A DNA stretch of 64,000 bases from Chondrosia reniformis (lineage: Eukaryota; Porifera; Demospongiae; Chondrillida; Chondrillidae). This document shows, piece after piece, positions 1 to 15,200 of this stretch (within the stretch, counting starts at the first letter, position 1; the number at the start of each line of letters is the position of its first letter). Location: NCBI GenBank assembly GCA_947172415.1, contig OX359191.1:6014001-6078000 (forward strand), in the 5' to 3' direction. The position numbers and the translations under genes were made by a program. Below the pieces are notes generated by a model, which saw only the letters and a list, made by a program, of their open reading frames with translations, did not search any database and had not been told where the DNA came from.

Positions 1-165
1 TCTTCAGACCTCAAGCACGAATCGAACTTGAGCATTAAATAGCCAAAGCGAATGGGTGCTGGGGGCTAGTTTTTTCCCTGTATTCACGAGGCAGGAACGT
101 GATTTGTTGAACTTGAATGTGTATCATGGAATTTATGTACTCAATCAATGAAATCACACCAATAT
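1..165. repeat. Dispersed repeat, copy 1
   Basis: The sequence shares a series of blocks, in the same order, with 50410-50640: 'gggtgctggggg', 'ttttccctgta(t/g)tcac', 'catggaattta(t/c)gta' and 'tcaatgaaatcaca'. It is a non-coding interspersed repeat of unknown class. It lies just upstream of the first exon of the exchange factor. The other copy lies upstream of the coiled-coil exon at 50874. Confidence 0.6.
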
Positions 166-252
166 CAATATGCTAATATTGTAAACAGACAACTGGACGA
201 GGTTTACATGGAAGTGTGCGCTTTCTATTTCTATTTCTCATTTAACCTTTAG

Positions 253-3200
253 TTTCAAGTCATGGGTGACCAGTCATTTGGCAGTTCATTATCAATATTT
301 GACAGAATTGAAAAGTATCGTAAAGATGTTAAAGTGAGAGGTGGCACACCGCCAGAAGCTCAGTATCCCAGAAATAGGAAGAGGCGTATTACACTTCCAA
401 GTATTGAAGTGGAGACCTCTAAGCAGGTGGCTGAGAGAGGCAGTGCTCCAACCACACCTGATTCACAGCCTCTCAAGAGCCTACTGAAGAGGTGTACACC
501 TTCCAGAAGGTAAGATTTGTTGTGTTCTATATGACAGTTTTGAATAGCTAAAGGGTACTTCTGTAATATTTTGCTTCAATTATTCTTTAGTTCTTCTCTT
601 CCAATGGAGGGAAGGAATGGGAAGGTTCTGTCAATATATTCGTGCTATGATGAGAGTTGTCCCAGTTTAGAGAAAGTGGCTGAAAGGTCTGAATATGAAA
701 GTTCTGACGATGGCTTGTCTCGTCCAGCCCTTAACCAGAAAAAGGGAACTAAAAAGTCCCTCTCAACAGAGTCTGCCTACTTGCAGTTCTCTTCAGACTC
801 CAACACACCAAATAGTCAGAGAACCTCAAAGAGTTCAGATGAACTGGATCCAACTAGTGAAAGGACACGGTTACAGGAACTAGAGAAAGAGATTCAACGT
901 CTGAAATGTGAAAACGAAGACATAAGAGAACAAATGGAAACTGTGGCTGCATCAAAACATCGACCTGCAGATAGTAGTGGATTTATCAAGGTCAGTCCAC
1001 TACTAATGTTCTAGATGGGGATTGTCTAGAATGTTCTTGTAACATTGAACACAGGGCTTCCAATAGACCATTTTACCCATTGTACAGTTGATAGGAGCCA
1101 CACATACGTACGTACATCCCACCATAGCAATGGTAGTTAGTAATGTTTGTTTACTTTTCTGCTTGAAGAATGGTCTAAAAATAATGCCCTAAAACAAACA
1201 CTTTGTGGGTCATTTTTAAAATCCATCTTCTTCTTAAGGAGTGTACGTATGTCAATAAAGTTATAACCATCTGCCTTCAAGCTGAAAAGAATGCTAAGGT
1301 ATACTAGTGCAATACAATTAGCTTGGAGTAGCTTAAGTTCTCAAATGTATTCTGTATTGTAAATCAAATGTAAATCAAATGTAATCAAATGTAATCTAAT
1401 AATGTATTTGCTGGTTAAAGGAAACTGGTAATTTAAATGAAAGTTGAAGACCACCTCTAGATCAATCTCACCCAAATATTTTTTGCATACAAGCGATTTC
1501 TATGTTTATATACATATGTAAAGAATACAGAGAAATAATCTATAGTACATATATGTATGTATAGGGCTTAGGTGGCAGGTGCACCTAATTATCGCTCCTG
1601 CATATTCATAGCTTCAGTGACCACAAATGATATTCATAGCGCAACCTGCCCGTAATAGGATCCGCGAAAATGGCGCTTTCATTGCTAGCTTCGATCTGGA
1701 AACTTCTTCTCACTACTCTAGTATAATCATGTGGGATACTCTGTAACTTGATTTTTACTGTCTTATTCCTGCATGCTTTATTTCATGTGCTTGAAAGTTT
1801 GTACGACTGTTCACTGTTACCCATGCTTTGATCACACGAGAGGAATTTCTCTATGAAGTACTGAATAATGAGAAAATGGCGACATAATGAATACTTCTAT
1901 ACAATGAGAATCTGTTTAGCCTATTTCCTGCCGTATTCCAGGAAATCCCTCTCGTATAGGCATGAAGTACTTCCTGAAAATGCAATTAGAAGCCCTGCCA
2001 GCGAAGTACAGGGGAAAATGGCTGTACTAGGCGGTAGAAATCCCTTCGCGGTTGGCTTCTTTTTCTACGGAATTCTCAAGAAGCGGTTGGCTTACAGCGT
2101 AAGAAACGTCGGTAAAGATAATGTAGATGTACAAATCCTACTGTGTATGACTATGTATAACGAATTCGTTCGATGCACAGCACGAATGGAAGCAAAGAAA
2201 TGTTTTGTTATTTTAGCGCGAAAGGTGCACCCGCCCCCTTTAATATATACTTCCAGTTATAGGTGTTGAATAAAATGGTCGTTTAATAATCAGACATAAC
2301 AAAAATAATGAACATGGAATGGGTACAAAATTACAAGAAATGACAATTGCATATTGTTTGAAATTGAAAATCTTACATCCAATGTCATGTATAAGAAAAA
2401 AGACATGTCTTATTTAAACACATATATGTATACACGTATATATACATACTAAATATGTATGTAAGTAATATATATAGACCATCAAATTATTACTGGTCTT
2501 TGTATATTGAAAAGGATGTTACACCTTTCCTGTATCTATCTATGGGCTTTGTATTTGGTGTGTAATTAAATGGTGAGTATCCTCAGTGATATGACTAATT
2601 GCGCCTTACCTATACCTACATGTAATTGGTCTGTTTAGTTAGTGGATGAGGCTGTACAAGGTGCCTAGGACACAAATATTTGCACTTTTAGCTTCAAAAG
2701 GCAGAGGGGGAAATTCTAAATTGTTTCCTGGTTACAGTCATCCTGTTTATTGTATAACATTGTGGTAATAGAATGCTTAATTAATAACCACCATAAAGTG
2801 ATACTTCATTTTTTAACTGACACAACACAGTCAGTAGAAGCTTTAAGTAGCAGCCCTAAATAGTCTTGTGTATTTTTAGAGCTGTAATTACTAGGCTTAT
2901 TTAGTTCTACTGGCTGTCTAAAGTTATGGAAGATAGTGGTATATTTCTGGAACACTTTTTGGCAGAGGTGAAGTCAGCTATTCTTCTTGATTTTCAGGTG
3001 CCAAGTATACAAAGAAGGAAGGGATCAAATGCAGTGGTACACGACCTGATTCAAGAAGTAGGTTCTATTGAGAACCCCAGGACCTATGTACAAGTAAGTT
3101 CTTAAGGTCTAACTAAACTGTGAATCATATAGACCGATAAACCATTAAACCCTAGGCAATCTTTTGTTTTAAGAGTTGAGATATTGATAGTATTCAGAAA

Positions 3201-6200
3201 TAAATTACTGAGAACTTGTACTTTGTATTGCTCTCCAAAGAGTTCCTAAGAAGAAAGGTAATTATTCCTATCTGGTAAAATCCTTGATTTCTTATAAAAT
3301 CTAAGGGCATGCAAATAATTAAGAAAAACTAATATACTGTTTCAGAATCGTTTTTCTAACTGTTTTACTTATGTAAGTTAGCTAGTAAATGTTGTATTAA
3401 GGATAATAGGAATGCCAGTTTAACCTCATCAGTCATCTGCAAACACATGCAAAGGTGCACATATGTATTGATGTCATTGGCCTTATAAGTAAAGATATGT
3501 ACACTTGAGTGTCTTGTAATCCAATAAGTCCTCATGCAATGGTTGTTTAGGGTTACTCTATAATGCCCTGAGCACCAATTGTGCTGTGTCTGCCAATCAT
3601 GGATATATCTTTAGGTGTCTACCTGTAATGCACACTACAGCCATACATGGCAATTGACCTTCTATACACAAATGAATTAGCACAATTTTCACATTTTTAA
3701 ACAAGTATTTGTTCTAATATCTCTTTTATAAAACATACTTTTCATGTATATTCATGGCAGAAATCAAGCTTCTTTTATCACAGTATACCATAAAAGTATA
3801 CTAGTAGAGGAATAAAAGCATTATTATTCACATTTTTGAAAGTGACTATGTGATTGAATAATATTTGTATCTGTAGTCTTAAAATTGCAATGTCAAAGGA
3901 TATTTCTTATATATACATTGTATGAGTGTTTTGTACGAAGCCATTTTAAAAATGAAATAAAATTCTCTGTAACTTTTTGGCTGGATTTAAGGTACTTATG
4001 AACTGGGTCACTGCACAAACAAAAAATAGTGACACGGGTCAGGTATTTGTTAAATACAATCGGAAAAATGCAATTTTGCTATAGTAAATAGATTTACTTC
4101 TGTTTTGTTTTAGGTGCTCCCACTGATAGGCCAATTACTAGCATCTAAACTACATGAGATGGTTTTTATTCCAAATTCAGTATTTTCATTCTCCAAATTA
4201 AGATCAGATTTTGAATTGGCCATCATATGCGTTGCTATGGACAACAGGAAACTTAACATACATGGTAGATATTAGATGTTCTAGGCCTAGCTCGCAGCTA
4301 ATGATTATAATACCATGCCTTGCTAATTCTATTCATAAAGCAGGCTATCTTGTGGGAACACCATTTATGTTGGCTTCTACATTCTATAGACTATATATGT
4401 ATGTATGTACGTATGTGTTATTGAATTAGAGGGTTATTTTACATAGGTGCTTGGAGCCAGTAGGATGTATACATGTACATATGCAACCATTGTATGCAGT
4501 GATACAATGGGAAACCCACAATAGTATAGATGTGTAATGTTGAGTCTTAATGAGGAAACATTGTAAGGATTTAGATATGTAAATAAGTATGAAGAAATGT
4601 GTGAGTTTGAAGACATTTCATATTTAATTAGTCAAATGATTAATTCCTGTATGGTTTAGAATTGGTTTACTGACAACAGCTACAATACTATGGACTGAGT
4701 TGTACGTACTATTGATTTATGTACATATATAGAACCATTGACCTGTTGACCACCCACCATATTTCCTCGATTAAACACCACACCTCAGAGCAGCATGAAA
4801 AAATTAACTATAAATAAAAATAATGATGTAAAGTATTTCCTTTTTGCAAACATCATCCTATGTATATACGTACATATAACACAGAACACATAATATTTAA
4901 GATGAATCTCTCAATCTACGTATGCATGTGCTACGTACATATGCTGTGTAAATAACGACACAGAAAGTAGGACACCTCGAATTAAGATCATATACTCCAT
5001 CCCTTGAGTGTCCATTATTTAACTGTATATATGTTCATACATAGGTACGTACATTTGTACATTACATACATACTGTACGTATGTACATACGTATATAGCG
5101 AACACATGGACAGACGTACATCCTCCCCTATAGGTGTTCAAGAAGTTTCTCCTCTCAGAAGGACAATACCTCAACAATCTGTTAGTGCTTGTGGAGTGCT
5201 TTGTTCAGCCTTTCAAGCTTCTGGTAGCCTACAATTCATCAGTTTTGCCTTACAACAGATACCAGTCACTCTTTCTCAACAGGTACATAACCAACACGAT
5301 GTTAAGAACAGAAACACAACAAGTATAATTTAGATAAGCTTACAACACAAATACCACACAATTGCTTGTACTGTATATGTACGTACTGTATATGTATGTT
5401 AAGCAATATCGTATATGTATGTACGTACATGCTTTTATGTAGTGAGGAGCTAATGAGGTATCACAAAATGTTTCATACATCTCTTCAAGCCCTAAGGGAA
5501 TGTCCTGAAGATGAACTAGTCTGGAAGTTTTTGGCAGTGCTGGAGGTCAATCTGCCTTATATCACTGTCTATGGGCCCTTCCTTGCCTCTCAGAGGCAAG
5601 TAAGAAGGACGGTGAGAGAAGAAGCTTGTGTTGTTGATGTATAAATTTCTTCCTTTTTTGTGTTTTCAGTTTTCCACTGTGTAGAAATGTGTTTATACAC
5701 TTGGTCCTTTTGGTTTCATTTTTTAAACACCTAAATATGTATGTACACAAGTTATTGTTTGTTTTTGTGTGTTTTTACATTTTAGCACTTCACAGAATTG
5801 TTGAAGAACAGAGAATTTTCACAAATCGTGTCATACCAAGAACACTCCACAGAAAAGTCCCTGAAAGAATTACTGGAGCTTCCCTACAAAAGAGTAATTC
5901 CCTAAATTTGTAACAATATGTCTCAACAAAATACCCTCATTCCAATGATCCACATACAGTATATGTACGTATGTGTGTACGTACGTATGTGTATACAAGT
6001 AACGTATGCCTATGTACGTACATCTGTACTTAACTTTGGTACTTTAGTTGTACACTCAAAAACTTTGGATAAGAATATATTTCTTATTTTCTTTCTTTTC
6101 TTTCTTTTCTTTACTTGACCAGTTAAGTGTTTCTAGAAATTCTTTACCTGGGACCTGCGTACATAGTCAGAGGTCTGGGTTCTCTGAAAGTCCTAACTTT

Positions 6201-9200
6201 AGATACGTATGCATGTCTATTATATGTATGTAGTACGTACATATGCATATATAAGGAAAGGTGTCTATTTATGTGTTTATTTGATCTGATGTCTATAGAT
6301 TCAGAATTACATTGAGATACTTAATATGACTAATCAGATATATGCTAAAGTTCCAGCTGTTCAAGAGAGGTTAGACAAACTGATAGAGTTTCTACAAGAA
6401 CAGGAAGAAGTAAGCCAACCACAAGTGATGCACTAATACTCCATTCCATGTTGACATGTTTTGAGTGTTGGTAGATTGTGCAATTGCTTTAGTTTTGAAA
6501 CACTGGAATGATATCCTACATAATTAATGTGTACCTCATAGTGTACATACGTATGTTTATAAGATATTCAACCTTTTAGTCTTTTAACATTTCTTACGCG
6601 AAATTGCAACACATATGCGTACAAGTGAATACATTTCTGTCCACTGAGACAGAATATGGTGTATACATGTAAGAATATATATGTATAATTAATTATTTTG
6701 GGAAAACTTCATAAACTGTAACTGTTAGCTCTATAACTCTTTAATACCATGTACACATGTAAGTACATTTAAACGCACACATACGTACGTATATACGAAG
6801 TTTGCTATTTACTTTTGATTTCAGCTAGTACAAATTCACTTAAGATTTTATGTACATAATCCATTTATGATGAAATTAACTTAATTACCTCATATTGGGT
6901 GTGCTATTCATTAAGTTGTGCTCAAACATTGTTGACAGCCAATATGGAAAGCAAGGTGAAGTAAGCAATGTTCTGTAGTCAGTCGTCTGTAACTCGTTTC
7001 CTAATAAAGGTATTAACACAAAAATATGACCATTGAAATTCATGGTAAATATCAATCATGTACCTTCCACATATTATCACGTTTAGAGTTGAATGATAAC
7101 CCAAAAAGATATCATAAGGTTTATATACTTACATCTTGCACTGCTAGTAATAGTAACAGATTTTAGGTTTTTGTGAATGTTTGTTTTTATAGATACAAAT
7201 GAGGGGTTACTTGCTTGCTTAGGCTAAATACACAAGTACATATGGAGATTTTGGTTCTGTATTCTATTGTCCACATATTTAGGACTATCAACTTTTAGGG
7301 TGTATTTATATTTAAACTGTCAGTCATCCTGTTTCTGCCACTATAAAAGATCCAACATAAGTTGACAATAAGCAAGTCTTACTATATGAGTACTGTGTTA
7401 ATAACCTTTTAATTACCTTATTGTCCTGGAGGTGAGTGGTGTAATCAACTTTCCCACCTGTGTGTATATATTACTATTTATCGGGTTATTATAGTTAAAT
7501 AGTAATTTGATTGTAGTTACCAGACACTGTAACTAGTAATACGTACGTAAATACTTTAACTGTTAGCCTGACGACCCCTTAGAGATACATATTGCAACTG
7601 GTTTTATTTTCCTATTCATCTACTCTCAATTTTGTTGAATTGTGCTAGTGTGATCATTGATTGCATAACATAGGTAGTATGTTATGCAATCAAAAGAATA
7701 TTTACAGTATTTTAACAAAACTGCACACTTTTTATATTGTAAATCCCCATTGCATACTTACGTATGTAAGAGGTACTTTTTAATCCTAAAATTGTGTTGA
7801 ATGATAGGCCGGTGGAAGTGCATTCACCCTGTATTTCTCCTCTTTAGATGCTAAAGATTGAGTCATCTGAATGGTCTGAGATGAAGAAGAAGCTAAATTT
7901 TTTGGAGAAACTAAGCTCCAATAGTATTGTACCAGTTGAACTCTTTGATCCTAAAATACAACTGAAGAGACACGGACAATTGGAGCTTAAGATTAAGGAC
8001 AAATTTGTTCCAAAGCTGTGTTTGGTGTTTTCACGCTACTTTATGTTAGCTGGAATAGAGCAGATGCCAGAAAAGATTAATTATCGCATTGATGCAGTAA
8101 GAAATGTTACAGTGTTCAAACATCTTCACTAACACCTTTTCAAGTATTTATATAGGTGATATTGTAATTAATTTCAATGTACAGTAACTCTGACATACCA
8201 AATGGCCGGAAATTTTTGGTAGAAGTATATTTGGTGGATTGCTCAATTATAACATTTGGTGGATTTTTCTTTGGCAATTTTACTGACAAGACATTTGGTT
8301 CCTACGTGCTGTTTAGTTTTGCAATCGACATATGGACGGATTCCTCTCAAAACTGCCAATCCACCAAAATAAATTCCCAGCCAAATTTACGGTCATACGG
8401 TACATATGTTAATGTTTTATACTTATACGTATATAGGTATTATACGTAAGTAAGCCCCTCACCACTCATTAAATATGCAACATCCCTAGGTTTCTAAAGT
8501 TGAGGATTAGGCCTATAAAATTTGTACTATGGTATGTACACACCATAAAATAAAGTTTAATAAAGGAGTAGAGTACGTAGTTCTTGGTGTATTAGTGTCA
8601 CCATATGATCCATAGTAACTTGTGTTCAATGACGAGCGGACAATTTTTAGTACTCATTGCAGATCAAATCCAAAAGTACCGTCCTGTAGGTCTCTAGAAT
8701 GCAATTAATGACCTGATAAAGTGTCTCCATCACATTTTAAGTTCAACATTAACACCTGAAGATTACCTGTAGGCTTATTATGCATTCAGTATCTTTAATT
8801 TTATTTCTACTTTAGCCTGGCATGATCTCGCTGTGTGGAGCCAAGGTGTATAGCTGTGTTGATATCAGTGGACAGCCCATGGCTGATGATTGGAAGACAG
8901 GTAGGAAAGCACTCTGAGACTACTGTATGACACATTGATTGTATATACATACACACGTACATACCTTTACAGTATGTTTATGTAAACTAATTCAGACATA
9001 TAAAATACCATATGCATACAAATTTTTGCGTTACGTATATTTCACGAATGCCCCTCAAGTGGGGATTTTAGCTTTTTTTCACGAAGCCCCGAGTGTGCCT
9101 GAAGATTGACTCCTTTTGTGCACGTGGTATCAACATCTGCAGCTGGAGAACTCAGACGTTGGTGACAAGTCCTTAACAAAAATGTCTACTGTCTTAAATT

Positions 9201-12200
9201 GATCGTCTTCACAGGCATTCTGCATCACACGTGAAAGGCGTATGTATGGGGAAATTTTCGCATTTTTATTTTCACGAACCCATGCTGATTTGTGAAAATC
9301 GTGAAATTTACGTCCCACGAAATTTGTACACATATGGTAGGTCTTATCATAGGCTGATCAACCAAACCTGCTCATGCAGGCTTGTAATTGTAAGTTCTTT
9401 TTACAGAATACCTAAGTCTTTTTGGTGCTATGGGTGCAACTCAGAGATGACTCTTGCATTTGTGTCTGTTTAATGGTGAATGGTGAACCAAATTAGTGAT
9501 TATCATATTATGTTACTATATTGTAATTCCTTGAATGGGACATACAATGTGCTTTAGATAATATTGGCATAGTAATTTGTACCCTGCTTCAGAACAATTC
9601 ATGTTTTTATTGTACTGAGAGACAAAACTCCTGCATATGATCATCTTGTAAGATGTGTTATATTCATCTGTAATGATTAGGTCAGACAACTGCTGAGTGA
9701 ACATGTACAAACATGTACTCTCCCAGACTGTTGATACAATTATATATGTATATATATACTGTAGCTTGATCTAATACTTAACCTTTTCTGGACTATAAAA
9801 GGTGCCCCTAGTTCCTTTGAAATGGGACTTGTGATCTGAATATAAATATCTATATGTTTGTCATGTGATACGTTCATGTGCTGACAGTCTCATTTTCAAA
9901 TGCATGCCATTTTTACAGTTTCATTAATGCACAGAAGTTTTACAAGTTTCAATTTGTAACTTTTGAATGTGTCCATACACGTCCTGCTTCACTATCACTT
10001 TCTAATGAACAACATTAAATGAAACCTCTGCAATATTATCCCACCTATTCTGAATGCAAAATTTTCCTCATAACTCTTTTTAAGTAATTCATTTGATGAA
10101 TTGACAATTATGGTTCCATCACTTAGTTATGTATTGCATTTCCTGAGAAAGCCTTCATACCCACTAATTATTGTGTGTAATGGTAAACTAGCAATAAGCA
10201 ATGGAAGCCAATGTTAGATGGTAAGACTTATATAAATAGAGGTTAGTATGGGAGTTGAGTGACTGTATATACTTGTGATGGCTGCTGCAATTAAGCTCTT
10301 CCACAGAAGTGATAAACCTAGATCTCTGCCTCTTCCAAGTACGTAAGTACCTCCTGAGTGCTGTTTGGCATTTTTGCCTCTTAGCAATTGGCTACTTTAC
10401 TGTGGTCCCGGATATATATCTTAGTCTTGGATTACTAGTTAATGTGTTACTACGTAGGAACAGATTCAGATTCACTTTATTTTAACAAAGATGTTTGTAT
10501 ACGTACATAGATGACTCATTGTATGTATATAAATCATATATTCAATCAATTTTTAACCAGAGGTCCTTTGTATAATCTGTTTCTTCTGTTATACTCCTAT
10601 ATCCTTAGAGATTAAACATGTATAGCAGCATTTTACAGTAATGTAGAGTATGTAATTATGGGCACGTTTACTTCCCACTCTCTTCCTGCAATCTCTATTG
10701 TTGAGGCTAGTCACTTGGAGATTATCTAGCCATATCACTAGGAATTTGCAGTAATTTTTCCATTTTTGTAAAACGTACCTATATCTTTTCAGTTTATTTC
10801 TCAAATTGATCTGCAATTGAAATAGTTGTGGTAATGAACAGAATGCTGCTATGTCAGATAGTACTTGTTTTCATTCTAGACCTCAATCATTTAACATTTT
10901 TAAAATTATTACAGTGTATAAACACTAAATGGAACTTAAACAATGAAGTTTTGGCACCTTTTAATATATGTAGTTAGTCTATATACACAGCAAAGAGAGT
11001 ACTCCATTACGTGATTTGTAGCTCTTCCTAATGTTGTTATTACATACGTAGGTAGATCATATACACTGTGGTATTCCCTATGTATTTCCTTACCTTACCA
11101 TCAAAAAACATCCCATTTTGTAACTGATAGTATATTTTGTCTCTATAGTACCTTCACCCATAGAAGTTCACTACCCGCTAACCAATTTAATATTCTTTTC
11201 TTTATTTCATAATTTGGTACTCTTCATTATATAATTGCCTTTATGTACATGAACATGTGTATATATATCATTAGGTCTCGAGATTGATCACGAGGCTTTT
11301 ATCATTGAGCTGTCCAATGGAAAAGAATCTTTTGTTTTGAGGGCTAACAAACCCAGAAATTGGGTAAAACTGTTTCACGAGTCCATTGAGGAAGCAGAAA
11401 GAACATGCAACTGTAAGGCCAATCGTGAATCCCAAGTTGGAATGACACCGATCTTTGGAGGAAAGGTGAGCTGTCTTCTCTATCTTATCCACTGGTTGAC
11501 CAGGAAGGATTGCTATATATGTATATACAGTACAAATATTTAGTTGAAACATGCTTTGTACCTTTTTAATCGCAATAATCACTTCACTCACATTTTAAAA
11601 TGAATCTTCCTATCCATCTAGCAGTTAAATCTACTATCATTGCAAACCAGTCCTTTGACTATTTTCTGTTTAATCTTTAGTATATGTTAAAATTGAACTA
11701 AATTTGCTATTAATTATCAGCTAGTCAGTGGTACGTACATCTATAAGTAACTTTCTCTATTTCACTGTCCTAATAAATGAGATATTTGTATGTACATGTG
11801 TTAGGTGTATTACGTAGTTAAGACTAAAGCAAGTAATATTTAGTTACATTTGTAGATCTCTCAGAGTTGTTTAAATCTGCAATCCTATAATCTACGTAAC
11901 ATTATCAGTTACTCACATTTGTATACGTACAATATTCTAGTATTCATAAGGAATGCAAATGTACAGTAGTTCCTGAAAAAGGATATCCTATCATGAAGCT
12001 TTCCATTTATAGGAAAATGTTGTACAATATTCTGAGAAGTGTTTCCATTAGGTACAGGAAATTTTATGCAATAGTTTTGTCAATTGTTTTCAGAAATATT
12101 TTGATGTCATAGTTCTGTAAAGTATGTTGTTAAACATTTACCTTATGAATGACGTCTCTACTAAAATTTACATTTTAAAGGTCTGGATGACTTAACTAAA

Positions 12201-15200
12201 TTTATAAGTTTCAGAAGTGCCATAATAACAATATTCAGCCAAAGCTTTAAAGTATTATAATAATACTTCCTTTATTTATACGTATGGTCTGGTTTGTATT
12301 ATGAGTGGTGCCATGTGATGCACAATAGTAACAATAACTCTTTTTACAGCTGACTTCTTCACATAATAGAGACTTTGAAAAATTGAAGTGATAGTCACTA
12401 ATTTTGAACATTTTCAAGGAGGAAAAACACAACCACCTGTGTTCTTCCACTGAACTACAATTGCCACAGCATACCACCCTCATGTTACCCCTCTTAGACC
12501 AACTACAATTGCCACAGCAATACCACCCTCATGTTACCCCTCTTAGACCAACTACAATTGCCACAGCAATACCACCCTCATGTTACCCCTCTTAGACCAA
12601 TACAAAGAAATTGGTTGTGATTCTCTTTATCAGAACAAGCTGATCATAATAATAATTATTATTAATTCAACTGAAGTGAGAAAAAGCATGTTTGTTAGAT
12701 TGTGTATGAAATTGCAGATAGTCACAGCTTGATCATGTGTTAAAAGATCATGAGAGGTGTGTTGGGGAATGCTTCATTATTGTGTAGGTACGTACCTATA
12801 ATGTGTTCACAGTGGTTTGGAATGTATTGTCACTAAACTTTCAAGTGTATGTTTGCATTCGCTTGTACATAATGTTTGATTCTGGCTTCTTGTTGTTAAA
12901 TTACTTGGGGTAGTTAAGAATGTAAGTCTTGCAATTGTATCAATAGATATTCTATTATATCATAGATATAGACGGTATATTAGACAATTGCTCTAATTAT
13001 TATGTTAAGCTAGTGTGTTAAACTAGACAAAAGGAGAATTAGAAGCCCTAAAAGTTGGTCCAGTTTGTAAATGTTATGTAATTAATGGTCATCTGCAGCC
13101 ATACATATTAAACTTCCACTATTTAAATGCGCAAAGGTGATTTGAAACACTTTTGTAATGGTGGTGAACTGAGTAGTTAGCCAGAGTACTTTGGTTGCAG
13201 AACTACAGTAATCAGGAAGAGCTTAGTACTCAGGACTTTATCATCTTTATACAGTGTTAGATTTTGTTCTTTTTAAGGATCTCTGATTGGTTGTTTTCAG
13301 TTTAAATTATTGGCATGAATACACTGCGTGTAAAGTTGGAACGTAGACGTTTAAAACGTCAAACCTGGATTGATGACACCTTTGTTAAAGAGAACTGCCC
13401 TAGAAGGAGTTCTAACTCTCTCCCAAGTAGAATGCGTCGTAAATGTCTTAGTCAGTCTTGGGATGGAGGTCTAGATAAATTAGACTCAGATTCCACAGTG
13501 TATCCTGATGATTCCTTTAGGGTCAAGCTTCTAGTTTTAAAGGTGGTTACATGCACAGTAGAATGTCACCTTCTATACGTAGGTCATGAATGTCAGTAGA
13601 ATGTCATTTTCCATAGGTCATCCTTTGATTAGTACCTTTTTACTATCTTTAGCTTGCAGCTGCTTCTGAAGAAAAGCTATTGGCCACTTTAGCTAATCTT
13701 CAAGAAAATGAAGAGCATTACTTGAAAATATTTTTCTCTATTTATCCTGCCTTTACCTCATCAAAGACTGTTCTACACTCATTGATTGCATCTGTTATGA
13801 AGAGAAAAAGTAGCAGTGAAGATGTGAGCATTAATTAATTCAATCTCTTATGACTTTGTGGAGTTCTTTACTAGTACTTTTTCACTTTACAGGGTGATGC
13901 AGCCAGTATATATCCAGATCCGCCAGCCACACCACATATAGCCATCTATGATCCAGACACCCATATGTCAGTGTTTGAATCTGGATCAGAATCAGGTATG
14001 TATATATTGAAATGTGTGTCCAATTACTTCCTGATATTATCAGGTGTGTAAAGAGTTGCAATTAGTATATTATGTGAATGTGCTTCAAGGACATTCGTAG
14101 GTAACTACAGTACCTCCTGTCTCCTATATGAATGGTCATCTCTATAATAGCCACCTGCTTATGACTGAATCCTTAAAATTTACACACTGATATTTTGTAT
14201 ACGTACATTTCAAAATTGGTATATTAGTCACCCATTTAATGCAGCCAGATAAAATCAGGTCCCATAGATTACCAGAACAGGCAGGTTTCATTTTACATAC
14301 AGTATGTACGTACGTACGTAGTCATTTACATACTAATATTTGAAAATTGTGTTTTAAAAATCTATTCCATACAGAACTAGGTCGACACTCTCCATATGAT
14401 AGCCTACTATACTCATCACTACCAGGACGCGGACTCTCTAATGTATCAGAGAATGAATGGAGCGAGGAGATGAGTTTGTCACCAAAGGAAGATGATGTCA
14501 CTCCCATGGTTACTCCAAAAACCTCTCAGCATTTGTTCCAAGGTGATTTGTTTGAAGGTTCCAGCTCAGAAGTGGAAGGCAGAGATGAGCTTGCTACTGT
14601 TAGTGAAGCACAGTTATTTGGCTGTAAGAATCCTCTGCAGCGAAGAAAGTCACTGTCTGTCCCAGACTTGAGTGAGATAATGAGTGAAAATAAGGCTCAA
14701 GAAATTATTTTTATTGATGGATCAGATACAAGCAGTAACCGAAGCTCCACTAACCTTTCTGGCAGTGATATTCAGTTTTCAGAATCAGATGTTACACATG
14801 ACAGTGAATCTTGTCCTTCGAATGGCCGGTCCTCCTCTCATCTGCTTAGCCCTGTCCCAAGGCTGCCCCTCTCACCGAGTCCAACTCATTTAGATGCAGC
14901 ACCACCTTCTCATTTCGCATCTCAAGGTAACCCCACTGGACCACTCTCTCCTAGCAAGTCAATGGGATTTAGAACTAAGTCGCCCACTTTTCCATCAGTC
15001 TCTGGTCAAGCCCACAATCCAGATCAGAAAGGTCATTGGAATGGCCATATAAACTCACAGCGGCCCCCTTTTAGCACAGCTACTTCACTGGACATGACAC
15101 CCCCTGCCAAGAGGAAGAACAAGTCCATTAGCAGCCAGATAAAAGGTGTGTTTAAAATCCTACGAAGATCTCCTATAAACAAAAGGAAGATGTCAGAAAA

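Noticed and set aside
1868-2269. 133-codon frame in intron 2
   Set aside because: It lies inside a terminal-repeat element, extends past its end and shows no transposase motif.
4110-4429. Possible extra exon (after 'tgttttag' at 4112) between the coiled coil and DH exons
   Set aside because: The frame closes without a donor, and joining 3093 directly to 5134 keeps phase and gives a normal DH start.
6127-6315. Possible DH exon starting near 6122
   Set aside because: The exon at 6299 continues the DH motif (LPYKR then IQNYIEIL) in phase. The earlier stretch does not.
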